Shown here piece after piece: positions 30,501 through 37,293 of a DNA stretch of 37,293 nucleotides; the first letter of the stretch is position 1; each line of letters starts with the position of its first letter. The position numbers and the translations under genes were made by a program. A model generated the notes under the pieces. That model saw only the letters and a list, made by a program, of their open reading frames with translations. It did not search any database and was not told the origin of the DNA. Source of the DNA: a virus. Location: positions 1 through 37,293 of IMG/VR virus record IMGVR_UViG_3300047170_000057; one strand, given 5' to 3'.

Positions 30501-33500
30501 TACTCTGGCAAGGCGAGCGCGCCACCATCGCCCCCACCGACTCCGACAGCCGAATGCCCGTTACCAACCCCCCCGGAGATGAAGCCGGAACCGGGGACGC
30601 CAGCGCTAGGAACCAGAGAGAGCCAGATGTAGGCGCCCCGAACACCGAAGGCAACGGGTCGAGCGGTAAACCCGATGTGCGCCCGACCCTGACCACGCCG
30701 GACAACCCGCTGATCAGCGAAAGCCGTGCCGACCAGATACGCGCCATGCTGCGCGCCAAGGCGGCGGCGATGCGGACGGGCGTCGATCCCAACGCGCCAG
30801 GCACGCAACTGGCGGCGCGGCCGGGCGGCATGGACGCCGAGATCATGCAGGGCGGCGCGGAACTCGCCGTCTACTATCTCGAACGCGGCGTGCGCGCCTT
30901 CCCTGACTATGCCCGAAAGATGATCGAGGACGTGGGCGAAGAGTTCCGGCCTTACCTCAGAATGTGGTATGAGGGCGCCCGATACTATCCCGGCCTGGAC
31001 GCGTCAGACCTGACGCCGCACGCCGGGGTAGACGCCGAAATCGCGCGTTGGGGACAGGAGGGCACCGATGGACCACAGGCAAGTGGACCCGGAGACGGTG
31101 CGCTGGTGCCACCAGGAGGTGGCGCGGTGGGCCAAGGAGAGTTGGTTTCCGGGCGGCCCTCGGGAGCAGGAACTGATAGCGCACTGGAAGGTTCACAGCC
31201 CGCGAATGTATCGGCGCCTGCAAGCGGCGGGGATACTGGAGCAGATGGCGTTCGTCCTGGACATGAACCGCTACGAGACGAAAAAGCAGTACCTGGCGGC
31301 GGGGATGCCGCCAACGGACGCGGAAGAGGAAGCGACGAAGGACTGGCTACTGATGGGGCCGGAAGCGGACCGGACCACGAACTGATCCCGGCGCCGGCTC
31401 GGACTAACTTCCACATTGACGACCCCGAGGCGCTGATCGGCGGCACGCCCAAGGTCCGCTTCGCCCGCAACCGCGCCGCGCTCGATGCCCTGGCCGCGAT
31501 CGAGGACGAGCAGCGCGCTCCCTCCCCCGACGAACTGAAAGCCATGGCCGGCTATATCGGCTGGGGATCGTTCGGCCAGGAGCTGTTCAAAGGCAACTTC
31601 GACAGGCCGCTGCCGCGCCCCGGCTGGGATGCCGAGGCGAAATGGCTGCGCGAGCGGCTGGGCCGGGACGCCTGGAACTCAGCGCAGGAAAGCATCGCCA
31701 ACGCCCACTACACCGACCCGATCACCGTCAAGACCATGTGGGACATGGTGCAGAAGATGGGCTTCAAGGGCGGACGTGTCCTGGAACCGTCCATGGGCGT
31801 CGGCAACTTCTTCGGCCTGATGCCGCGCGATGTGATGGCGAACAGCGTGCTGACCGGGATCGAGATGGATACCACCACCGGCGCGATGGCGAAGCTGCTG
31901 TATCCCGACGCCGGCATCCACATCAAAGGCTACCAGGACAGCCTGACGCCGGACGACTTCTACGACCTGGTGATCGGTAACTGGCCGTTCCATCAGGTCG
32001 GACCCGTCGATCGGCGCTACGACCGCTTCAGCCCGACGCTGCACAACTACTTCTTCCTGAAGGCGCTGGATCAGGTGCGCCCCGGCGGGCTGGTAGTGGG
32101 CATCACCGCCAAGGGCACGATGGACAGCGCCGGCCGGTCCGCCCGGCTGGAGATGGCGCGCAAGGCCGAACTGCTGGCGTCGTTCCGGCTGCCCTCCGGG
32201 GCGTTCGAGAAATACGCCGGCACCGCCGTGGTCACCGACCTTATCGTCCTGCGCAAGCGTGCGGAGCCGCACCCGAACCCATCGGCGGAACCTTGGATCG
32301 CCTCGACGGACATGATGACACCGGCGGGCCAGACCATCCGCGTCAACCGGCATTACCAGGATAACCCGGCTGCGGTGCTGGGCACGCTCGACTTCGGCCG
32401 CGGCACCACTCAGAAGCAGCCTGGGATGATCGTGCATCGGCCCGACAACCTGTTGCAGCTCATGCAGGACTTGCCGAACCGCGTGCCGGCGGACGGTTAT
32501 CAGCCGATCATCCGCGGCAATGAGCAGCGGTTCCTCGCCAACAACACCGCCGCAAGGCAGAACAACGTCGTCATCCATGACAACGGCAAGCTGTATCAGG
32601 TCAAGGGCGACCAGTTGCAGCCGCTGGACGTGTTGCATCCGGCTTTGCGCAAAGGCACTGCGGCGGTCGTCAAGGCGCGCGATGAACAGGTGCGCGGGCT
32701 GGTCGGCATGCGCGGCGCCTATGGCGCGCTGATCGACGCCGAGCGTGACGGCAAGCCGCAAACCGAGGCGCTGCGCAAGGCGCTGGCGGACCAGTATGCC
32801 GCGTTCCTGGCCAAGCACGGCACAATTGGCAAGTCCGAGGGGCTGAAAGTCCTCGATCATGTCAAGGACCCTGGCTACCCCGTGGTGGCGGCGCTGGAGC
32901 GGCCGGACGGCACGCCTTCGCAGATACTGAGCCAGCCGACTGTTCGGTCGCGGCGCAGCCTGGACAACCCGTCGATCGGTGACGCCTACGTGCTGGCGCG
33001 CAACGAGCAGGTCAACTTCGACATGGCGCGGGTGGCCGAGCTGGCGAAGCAGCCACAGGCGGCGGTGGAGCAGCATCTGCTGGACAGCGGCGCGGTGATG
33101 CGGACGCCGGGCGGCGGCTTCGAGCCGGCGGACAGCTATCTGTCGGGCAACGTGCGGCGCAAGCTGGCGGAGGCGCAACAGGCGCTGGCGAGCGGCGAGA
33201 CGGCGATGCAGCCCTCGATCGACGCGCTGACCGCCGTCGTGCCGAAAACCAAGCCCTACTACATGATCCAGGCCAACCTTGGCGCGGCCTGGCCGGGCGA
33301 CGAAACCTACCGGCATTTCGTCCAGGACATCCTCAACCTGACACCGGACGAGGCCAAGGCCGGCATCGAGATCGGCTTTGTCGGCGCCCGCTGGAAGGTC
33401 CGGATCGACGGCGGAATACAGAACAAGACGGAAGCCAGGCAGGTCTGGGGACACCCGAGGGTGGACTTTCAGGATGTTCTGAAAGCCGCGATGGGCAACA

Positions 33501-36500
33501 CCATGCTGTCGATCTACGACCCCAAAGACAAGGACGGCGGCCCTTACTTCAACGCCAAGGCCAGCGAGGAAGCCAACGCCAAGGTCGCCGGGCTGCGCGA
33601 GAAGTTCAACGAATGGGCGTGGCAGGACCCGCTACGCAAGGTCCAGCTCGAAGCCGCCTACAACGAGACGATGCGCGCCGTCGCCCCGGCCCGCTTCGAC
33701 GGCTCGTTCATGGATATGTCCGGCATGGCGCTGCGTCGCGGCAACGATCCATTCTCGCTGCGCCAGCATCAGATCAACGCGATCTGGCGCGGCGTGGTGA
33801 CCGGGCGCGGTTTCTTCGCGCATGAGGTGGGCACCGGCAAGACATACACCATGGGCGGGATCGCAATCGAGGGGCGGCGCTACGGGGTGTTCCGCAAGCC
33901 CATGCTGTTCGCCCACAACGCCAACTCCGCCGCCGTGTCGCGCGAAATCCAGCAGATGTATCCCGGTGCGCGCATCCTCTACGTGGACAACCTGGCGCCG
34001 GCGACGGTGAAGACCACGCTGCACCGGGTTGCCAACGAAGACTGGGACCTGGTGGTGATGCCGCACAGCGTCATGGACAAGCTGGCGCTGACCCGTGCGA
34101 CGCTCGACACCCTGGCGGCCGAACAGATCGCGGCCCTGGAAAGCGAGGCGATCGACGCGGCGGAAACCGATGGTTTCACGCTGACGCCGGAGATGATGGA
34201 CGACCCGGAGGCGATGAAGAAAATCCGCAGCCCCACGGCCAAGGACCTGGTGACGACGCGCAAGCGGATCAAAGCCAGGATCGACAAGATGGCGCTGCGT
34301 GCCTCGGAGCCGGGCGCGGTGACGTTCGAGCAACTGGGCGTCGATGCGATCATGGTGGACGAGGCCCACGTATTCAAAAAGCCGGTCATATCGACGCAGA
34401 TGCGGGTGAAAGGGCTGAACACCGCGGCATCGAACCGCTCGATCGCGCTGGACTTCCTGACCGGTTATACCAAGCAGCAGAACAACGGCCGCGGCGTCTA
34501 TCTTTTCAGCGGCACGCCGATCACCAACACGCTTAACGAAGTCTTCAATCAGGCCCGCTACTTCATGCAGGACCGGATGGCCGCGGCCGGCGCCGGGGAC
34601 TGGGATACCTGGTTCAACACCTTTGCCAACGCCGAGAACGATGTCGAGTTGACCGCGGCAGGCACCTATGAGCCGGTCAAGCGGCTGTCGCAGTTCTCCA
34701 ACGTCGATGAGCTGGTGGCGCTGATGTCGGAGTTCACCGATGTCGTGCAGGCCAAGGACATGCCCGAGTTCAAGCCGCGCGCCACGGCGGACGGCAAGAC
34801 GCTGCACGCGCCTGACCTGACGCCGGCGGACCGCGCGTTGCTGACCAACGGCCGGGCGGAGAACGCGCAAGGCCGGCCTTACGTGCGGACCATCAACGAC
34901 GTGGGGCAGATGTCCGGCCACCAGCGGGCGATTCTCGATGACGTGCGGGCGCGGGTGGAGTCCTATCGGGCGCTGACGGGCAAAGAGAAGCGGGAACTGA
35001 CGTTCGCCCATCTCTCGGACCCCGACCCGGTAACCGGCAAGCGGGTGGCGCTGGGTCCGCCCGATCCCCGCCTGCCGCTGATCACCGAGTCCGATCCGCC
35101 CAGGGCAAGCCTGGACCAGCGGATGTACGACCCGGCCCTGCCGGAAGACCCGGAGAGCAAGACCAACCGTGTCGTGCGCAACGTGCTGCGGATTTACCAG
35201 CAGCCGAAGGCCGCGCAGGCGATCTTCCTGGACACCGGCTACAACGCGGCGAAGTCGTCGGAGGGACGGTCAAACCGCTTCGTGCTGGTCAACGACCTGA
35301 TCGCCAAGCTGGTGAAGGGCGGCATTCCCCGCAGCGAGATCGCGCTGTTCGGCGGCGGCATGACGGGCGAACAGAAGGACGCGTTCGCCAAGGAGATGAG
35401 CGCCGGCACCAAGCGCATCGCGATCGGGGCGACCGAAACAATGGGCACCGGCGTCAACATGCAGACCCTGCTGCGGGCCATGCACCACATGGATGCGCCC
35501 TGGATGCCGGGCGACCTGGAACAGCGCAACGGCCGCGGCAACCGGCAGGGCAACACGTGGAACACCGTCGAGGAATACCGCTACATCACCGAGGGGCTGG
35601 ACGGTAAGCGGTGGCAAGTCCTGATGGCCAAGGACAAGTTCATCAAGAAGTTCATCAGTGCCTTCAACGACAAGTCGGGCGATTTCATCGGCTCGATCGA
35701 GGGCGACGCCACCGACATCGGCGACAAGGAGGATGTGCTGGCATCGCTGTCGGCTGCCGCCGGCGACCCGCGCATCATGCAGCGGGCGCAATACCGGGCG
35801 CAGGTGGACAAGCTGACCCGGCGCGAGCGGCTGCACACCATCGGTCAGGCCGAGGCGATCCAGAGCCTGCACCGGCTGAAGAGCGCGCAGCAGCAGCATC
35901 TGGTTGAGGCGCAGAAATACGCCGGCTGGGCGAAGACGTGGCAGGAAGCCGTCGCCCGGACGCAGGCCGCGCAGGAGGCGATGAAAGGCACGCACCGCCT
36001 GTATGAAGCGGGTGACACACCCGGCATTGCCGGCGGGGTATCGAGCGTCAATCCGGCGCATGGACGCACCGCGTTCTACCGGGGGACCGACCTGCAAGAC
36101 GCGATCGACGCGCAGGTGAAGACCCTGGCGCCGGGCGAGCAGCGGACCCTGGCGGTGATCAACGGCTTCACCGTAGGGGCTGACTGGTCCAACCAGAAAC
36201 GCACCGAACCGGCCTACTACATTGACGATGCGGCCGGGACCGAGGTTGGCGAAATCCAGGCGCCCGGCATCGCACGCATCGTCAACCGGCTGAACAGCAT
36301 GGCGGGCGCGTCGGACGCGGCGATGTTCCGCCATGGCGAGGCCGCCAAGTCGATGGGCGCGCTGGACGCCCAGGCGAAGATGGACTTTCCGCAGCGCGAG
36401 GTGTTGCTGAAGAAGCGCCTGCAACTGGCGAAGCTGGAAGACGATCTACAGGGCAACCCGATCCCGCCGCCGGCGTGGCTGCGTCTCGGTGCGCCGCTGG

Positions 36501-37293
36501 ACAGCGATATCCACGTCAACGGCGAGAAGCGCATCGTGCGCGGGCACCGCATGGGCGATGACTATTCCCTGGCGACCGACGAGGGCGACGTGCCCTACAT
36601 GCAGGCCAAGGACGAGAACGGCCAGCCGCTGTTCGAGCAGCATCCGTTGCCGCCGCCGCCGAAGCCGAAAGCGGTGCCGGAGTGGGCCAAGAAGCAGGTC
36701 GAGGCGGCCAAGGCCGAACTGGTCTGGCACGACGGCGATATCGCTCTTCTGCGGAGTAACCCGGAAAACGGTGATGTCGGCTACGGCGCCATCAAGAAAG
36801 GCGTCGATGGGATCGCGGACCTTGGACGCGGACGACGCAGCGGGTTTGACCACAAAGAATGGGAGGCGCTGGAGAACGCCAGGGACGACCATATTGCCCG
36901 CGAGGCGAACCGGGCGGCGCTGGAGGCAGCCAGGACACCTGATGCGCCGGCACCAGACGCACCTGAGCCTGTCGCACTGACGACGGCCTATGACGAGCAT
37001 CTGAACATGGGTGCCGTCAGCCTGACCAGCGGGCGTCCGCAGGTGCCTGGGTCCTTGTCCGACGATCAGTTCTCGCGGCGCAAGGGCAAGCCCAACCAGA
37101 AGCCGACTGCCGTTTCGGCTGTCGTTCCAGCGGAACTGGCGCAACGGGCAAGCGATGCCCGCGACAGGCTCTACACCGCTGCCCAGGGCATGATGCGATT
37201 CCTCGGGCTGCCCGAGAAGGTCGCGCTGAAGTTCGTGCAAAACATCGCGGTTCAGGGCGGCGGGCAGGCCGACGCGATGTATCAGCATGCGTT
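27533..37293 (+). CDS. Giant polyvalent protein: methyltransferase plus SNF2-like helicase (3' end beyond window)
   Basis: The frame from ATG 27533 (ATGA overlap) is open to the window end: at least 3253 codons, with no stop seen on reading it codon by codon. Layout: NPFDQFDA/NPFDVFDA (residues 2-9, 19-26); Ala/Gly-rich hydrophobic stretches (about 278-350); Pro/Ala linker (about 460-700); possible barnase/EndoU-like domain (about 814-943); tandem repeat (935-1041); helical domain with RPYLRMWYEGARYYPGLD (about 1066-1159); linker; N6-adenine methyltransferase with EPSMGVGNF (1418) and NWPF (1483); SNF2-like helicase with GTGKT (2100), DEAH (2276), SGTP (2326) and QRNGRGNRQG (2664); coiled coils. 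It matches DarB-like polyvalent proteins, which protect incoming DNA from restriction. Injection with the genome is inferred. The C terminus, perhaps with peptidase or muramidase domains, is outside the window. Confidence 0.85.
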   Translation, partial: MNPFDQFDAPVATAAPPANPFDVFDAKPVAATARPSGDTQPARFDPRAAPPPAADPTDAGPHDEFGLPVRSILPDVSDNQPLPQGSMGFDRAYTPGWDWQMPGQTEQARQRNFVPDRDSGIDTLKVPGQGVDAPARDPKKAYEPAVNVPGQSWNTAVYNSTLQNLTSSAAGAFIGTPGELYRAGQSGVATEVLRHIDDIDQGKTDQSWSVSNPVKYQVAAYLSASPDQRQQMKADLIARAASADQPNAATTLSDNIGAWGQQQFPVATANQGFGTKAGGMAGSFIPMVAAGAALGPEAGLAVAGLQTYHGARAEAVAKGATPQQADQAATYSALSTMGIFALPFGMAAKSVLPELSSGMLKSILETGVKGGEFSVAGAVSQATDNAIKKKVYDPNQSLTEGVLEAGVAGALTGAAFGVPGMVDATGRAINRARQPAANEAFQAFYRAQRGAANEANAWDEPRPPGPQGQLAGPGSTPPGGEPPAPSAPPGPRTPPPGPAAPAGPTAPVPSAPVGKPPDVPSPAAPGPAAPPAVTPTPTIRTPAQIQQAEGVGYNQAVQIQAQEKAAAAAAAAPPAATPPGPHDVLANIAAGKDPQTPVPAAPPATPVAPAPQAAPAPVVPPPVAALPQTPTEPPAAPPPTPPPEVKPAELPPPMEAVTSHAPPAAPSAKQEIAAPDKPAVLPAAPDKPPVQETIPDSLSALTPETVTHTTKKGKVLTGTLRPDLDFAGAKALDPYAFKKDGGWFIRTPASAAAPAEVKPPAEPSAPTVPPAPPAVRTPGQIQQQDGVNFQDAVKIHAQEKQAAAATYVTTPEGSPDLGRIDDTMAAAIGSASAPIRLTRGAEAHIGERQDELAMHGFSSPIDFVQSVATHFSEIWSAGGDSLMLVRRVPADGRERAHSLYVLLQHSDPGRAGSSAYEVQSGGVFRRAYPKGSGRKLLWQGERANIDPAGTDSRTTPHRPQLTGSEPETMHSAGSQSAPDVGNADAEGNKLLWQGERATIAPTDSDSRMPVTNPPGDEAGTGDASARNQREPDVGAPNTEGNGSSGKPDVRPTLTTPDNPLISESRADQIRAMLRAKAAAMRTGVDPNAPGTQLAARPGGMDAEIMQGGAELAVYYLERGVRAFPDYARKMIEDVGEEFRPYLRMWYEGARYYPGLDASDLTPHAGVDAEIARWGQEGTDGPQASGPGDGALVPPGGGAVGQGELVSGRPSGAGTDSALEGSQPANVSAPASGGDTGADGVRPGHEPLRDEKAVPGGGDAANGRGRGSDEGLATDGAGSGPDHELIPAPARTNFHIDDPEALIGGTPKVRFARNRAALDALAAIEDEQRAPSPDELKAMAGYIGWGSFGQELFKGNFDRPLPRPGWDAEAKWLRERLGRDAWNSAQESIANAHYTDPITVKTMWDMVQKMGFKGGRVLEPSMGVGNFFGLMPRDVMANSVLTGIEMDTTTGAMAKLLYPDAGIHIKGYQDSLTPDDFYDLVIGNWPFHQVGPVDRRYDRFSPTLHNYFFLKALDQVRPGGLVVGITAKGTMDSAGRSARLEMARKAELLASFRLPSGAFEKYAGTAVVTDLIVLRKRAEPHPNPSAEPWIASTDMMTPAGQTIRVNRHYQDNPAAVLGTLDFGRGTTQKQPGMIVHRPDNLLQLMQDLPNRVPADGYQPIIRGNEQRFLANNTAARQNNVVIHDNGKLYQVKGDQLQPLDVLHPALRKGTAAVVKARDEQVRGLVGMRGAYGALIDAERDGKPQTEALRKALADQYAAFLAKHGTIGKSEGLKVLDHVKDPGYPVVAALERPDGTPSQILSQPTVRSRRSLDNPSIGDAYVLARNEQVNFDMARVAELAKQPQAAVEQHLLDSGAVMRTPGGGFEPADSYLSGNVRRKLAEAQQALASGETAMQPSIDALTAVVPKTKPYYMIQANLGAAWPGDETYRHFVQDILNLTPDEAKAGIEIGFVGARWKVRIDGGIQNKTEARQVWGHPRVDFQDVLKAAMGNTMLSIYDPKDKDGGPYFNAKASEEANAKVAGLREKFNEWAWQDPLRKVQLEAAYNETMRAVAPARFDGSFMDMSGMALRRGNDPFSLRQHQINAIWRGVVTGRGFFAHEVGTGKTYTMGGIAIEGRRYGVFRKPMLFAHNANSAAVSREIQQMYPGARILYVDNLAPATVKTTLHRVANEDWDLVVMPHSVMDKLALTRATLDTLAAEQIAALESEAIDAAETDGFTLTPEMMDDPEAMKKIRSPTAKDLVTTRKRIKARIDKMALRASEPGAVTFEQLGVDAIMVDEAHVFKKPVISTQMRVKGLNTAASNRSIALDFLTGYTKQQNNGRGVYLFSGTPITNTLNEVFNQARYFMQDRMAAAGAGDWDTWFNTFANAENDVELTAAGTYEPVKRLSQFSNVDELVALMSEFTDVVQAKDMPEFKPRATADGKTLHAPDLTPADRALLTNGRAENAQGRPYVRTINDVGQMSGHQRAILDDVRARVESYRALTGKEKRELTFAHLSDPDPVTGKRVALGPPDPRLPLITESDPPRASLDQRMYDPALPEDPESKTNRVVRNVLRIYQQPKAAQAIFLDTGYNAAKSSEGRSNRFVLVNDLIAKLVKGGIPRSEIALFGGGMTGEQKDAFAKEMSAGTKRIAIGATETMGTGVNMQTLLRAMHHMDAPWMPGDLEQRNGRGNRQGNTWNTVEEYRYITEGLDGKRWQVLMAKDKFIKKFISAFNDKSGDFIGSIEGDATDIGDKEDVLASLSAAAGDPRIMQRAQYRAQVDKLTRRERLHTIGQAEAIQSLHRLKSAQQQHLVEAQKYAGWAKTWQEAVARTQAAQEAMKGTHRLYEAGDTPGIAGGVSSVNPAHGRTAFYRGTDLQDAIDAQVKTLAPGEQRTLAVINGFTVGADWSNQKRTEPAYYIDDAAGTEVGEIQAPGIARIVNRLNSMAGASDAAMFRHGEAAKSMGALDAQAKMDFPQREVLLKKRLQLAKLEDDLQGNPIPPPAWLRLGAPLDSDIHVNGEKRIVRGHRMGDDYSLATDEGDVPYMQAKDENGQPLFEQHPLPPPPKPKAVPEWAKKQVEAAKAELVWHDGDIALLRSNPENGDVGYGAIKKGVDGIADLGRGRRSGFDHKEWEALENARDDHIAREANRAALEAARTPDAPAPDAPEPVALTTAYDEHLNMGAVSLTSGRPQVPGSLSDDQFSRRKGKPNQKPTAVSAVVPAELAQRASDARDRLYTAAQGMMRFLGLPEKVALKFVQNIAVQGGGQADAMYQHA
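29150..29941 (+). repeat. Two copies of an RTPxQIQQ-AQEK segment in the giant gene
   Basis: Positions 29150-29233 and 29858-29941 encode 28-codon segments of the form RTP(A/G)QIQQ..GV....AV.I.AQEK.AA. The copies differ at many bases, so they are an old duplication. Between them lies Pro/Ala-rich linker plus KKGKVLTGTLRPDLDFAG, a possible small beta domain. Each copy may mark the beginning of a domain in a modular polyprotein. Confidence 0.6.
30335..30655 (+). repeat. Tandem 54/53-codon repeat in the giant gene
   Basis: Copy 1 (30335-30496) and copy 2 (30497-30655) abut. Both begin KLLWQGERA.I, continue with .DSR, then a variable stretch, and end PDVG...(A/T)EGN. Nucleotide similarity is clear (for example GGCAAGG.GAGCGCGC and CCAGATGTAGGC). 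Third positions use more A and T than the surrounding gene. The first copy begins at what looks like the last strand of the preceding domain, so part of that domain's end seems to have been duplicated into the linker. Confidence 0.7.
31056..31062 (+). promoter_or_regulatory. Ideal ribosome binding site for the nested gene
   Basis: AGGAGGG, with a 5-nt spacer to ATG 31068, is among the best Shine-Dalgarno matches in the window. It lies inside the coding sequence of the giant gene, where such a strong internal site is not expected by default. It is the main evidence that the nested frame is translated. Confidence 0.65.
31068..31385 (+). CDS. Overprinted gene nested out of frame in the giant gene
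   Basis: An ATG at 31068, 5 nt after a perfect AGGAGGG (31056-31062), opens 105 codons in a frame different from the surrounding giant gene, ending at TGA 31383-31385. The product (MDHRQVDPETVRWCHQEVAR, then WFPGGPREQELIAHWKVHSPRMYRRLQAAGIL and AAGMPPTDAEEEATKDWLL) reads as a compact helical protein with Trp and charged residues. Third positions in this frame are mostly G/C, whereas in the giant frame they are rich in A. The giant frame here encodes only Gly/Ala/Pro-type linker. I do not recognise the family; both frames could be translated. Confidence 0.65.
   Translation: MDHRQVDPETVRWCHQEVARWAKESWFPGGPREQELIAHWKVHSPRMYRRLQAAGILEQMAFVLDMNRYETKKQYLAAGMPPTDAEEEATKDWLLMGPEADRTTN

Noticed and set aside
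1-37293. tRNA genes, CRISPR arrays, insertion sequences, attachment sites
   Set aside because: No cloverleaf-like T-arm in an intergenic place, no regularly spaced direct repeats with spacers, no transposase or integrase motifs and no flanking duplications were seen.

Overview
The window is a morphogenesis and packaging segment of a tailed phage (free phage or prophage), seen from one strand only: every gene I can support is on the + strand, packed tightly, often with 4-nt ATGA or GTGA stop/start overlaps. The DNA is GC-rich by eye with strong G/C preference at third codon positions, which fits a phage of a high-GC proteobacterium. The host cannot be named from this sequence. There is no tape-measure, sheath or baseplate gene. 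The order (large terminase, portal, scaffold, capsid, adaptor, nozzle-like protein, internal proteins, giant protein) points to a short-tailed, podovirus-like virion. The combination with a huge multidomain protein recalls Bcep22-type podoviruses and the 'polyvalent protein' phages, but that affiliation is an inference.

Region by region: (1) 1-1320, a run of very small accessory genes, one with the recurrent LIAAAPDLLAALE motif. (2) 1317-5264, large terminase and portal. (3) 5269-8858, small genes, a Pro/Gly/Met-rich protein, a GroES-like protein, a probable scaffold and a Gp49-like protein. (4) 8859-12331, a short non-coding gap, then capsid and head-associated proteins. (5) 12362-21444, a first adaptor-like protein, a zinc-ribbon protein, a receptor-binding cassette (FN3 fibre; SGNH-esterase tailspike), a second adaptor-like protein, a Gly-rich fibre and a gp10-like nozzle protein. 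(6) 21447-24408, small virion-type proteins, two tandem GNAT-type acetyltransferases and a 40-residue coupled gene. (7) 24405-37293, a Gln/Ala-rich 1043-residue putative internal protein, then an open frame of at least 3253 codons that runs off the window.

The giant frame is the most interesting object. It has tandem NPFDxFDA motifs, hydrophobic Gly/Ala-rich stretches, a Pro/Ala linker, a possible barnase/EndoU-like domain followed by a 54-codon tandem repeat, a conserved helical domain, a DarB-like N6-adenine methyltransferase (EPSMGVGNF, NWPF) and a SNF2-like helicase (GTGKT, DEAH, SGTP, QRNGRGNRQG). This is the layout expected for a protein that enters the cell with phage DNA and protects it. 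Inside its low-complexity linker, in another frame, lies a 105-codon ORF (31068-31385) with an ideal AGGAGGG ribosome binding site and better codon statistics than the giant frame there, so it is a strong overprinted-gene candidate.

No lysis genes, integrase, repressor, small terminase, tRNA, CRISPR or insertion sequence was recognised. All function calls rest on motif recognition by eye; no database search was run.
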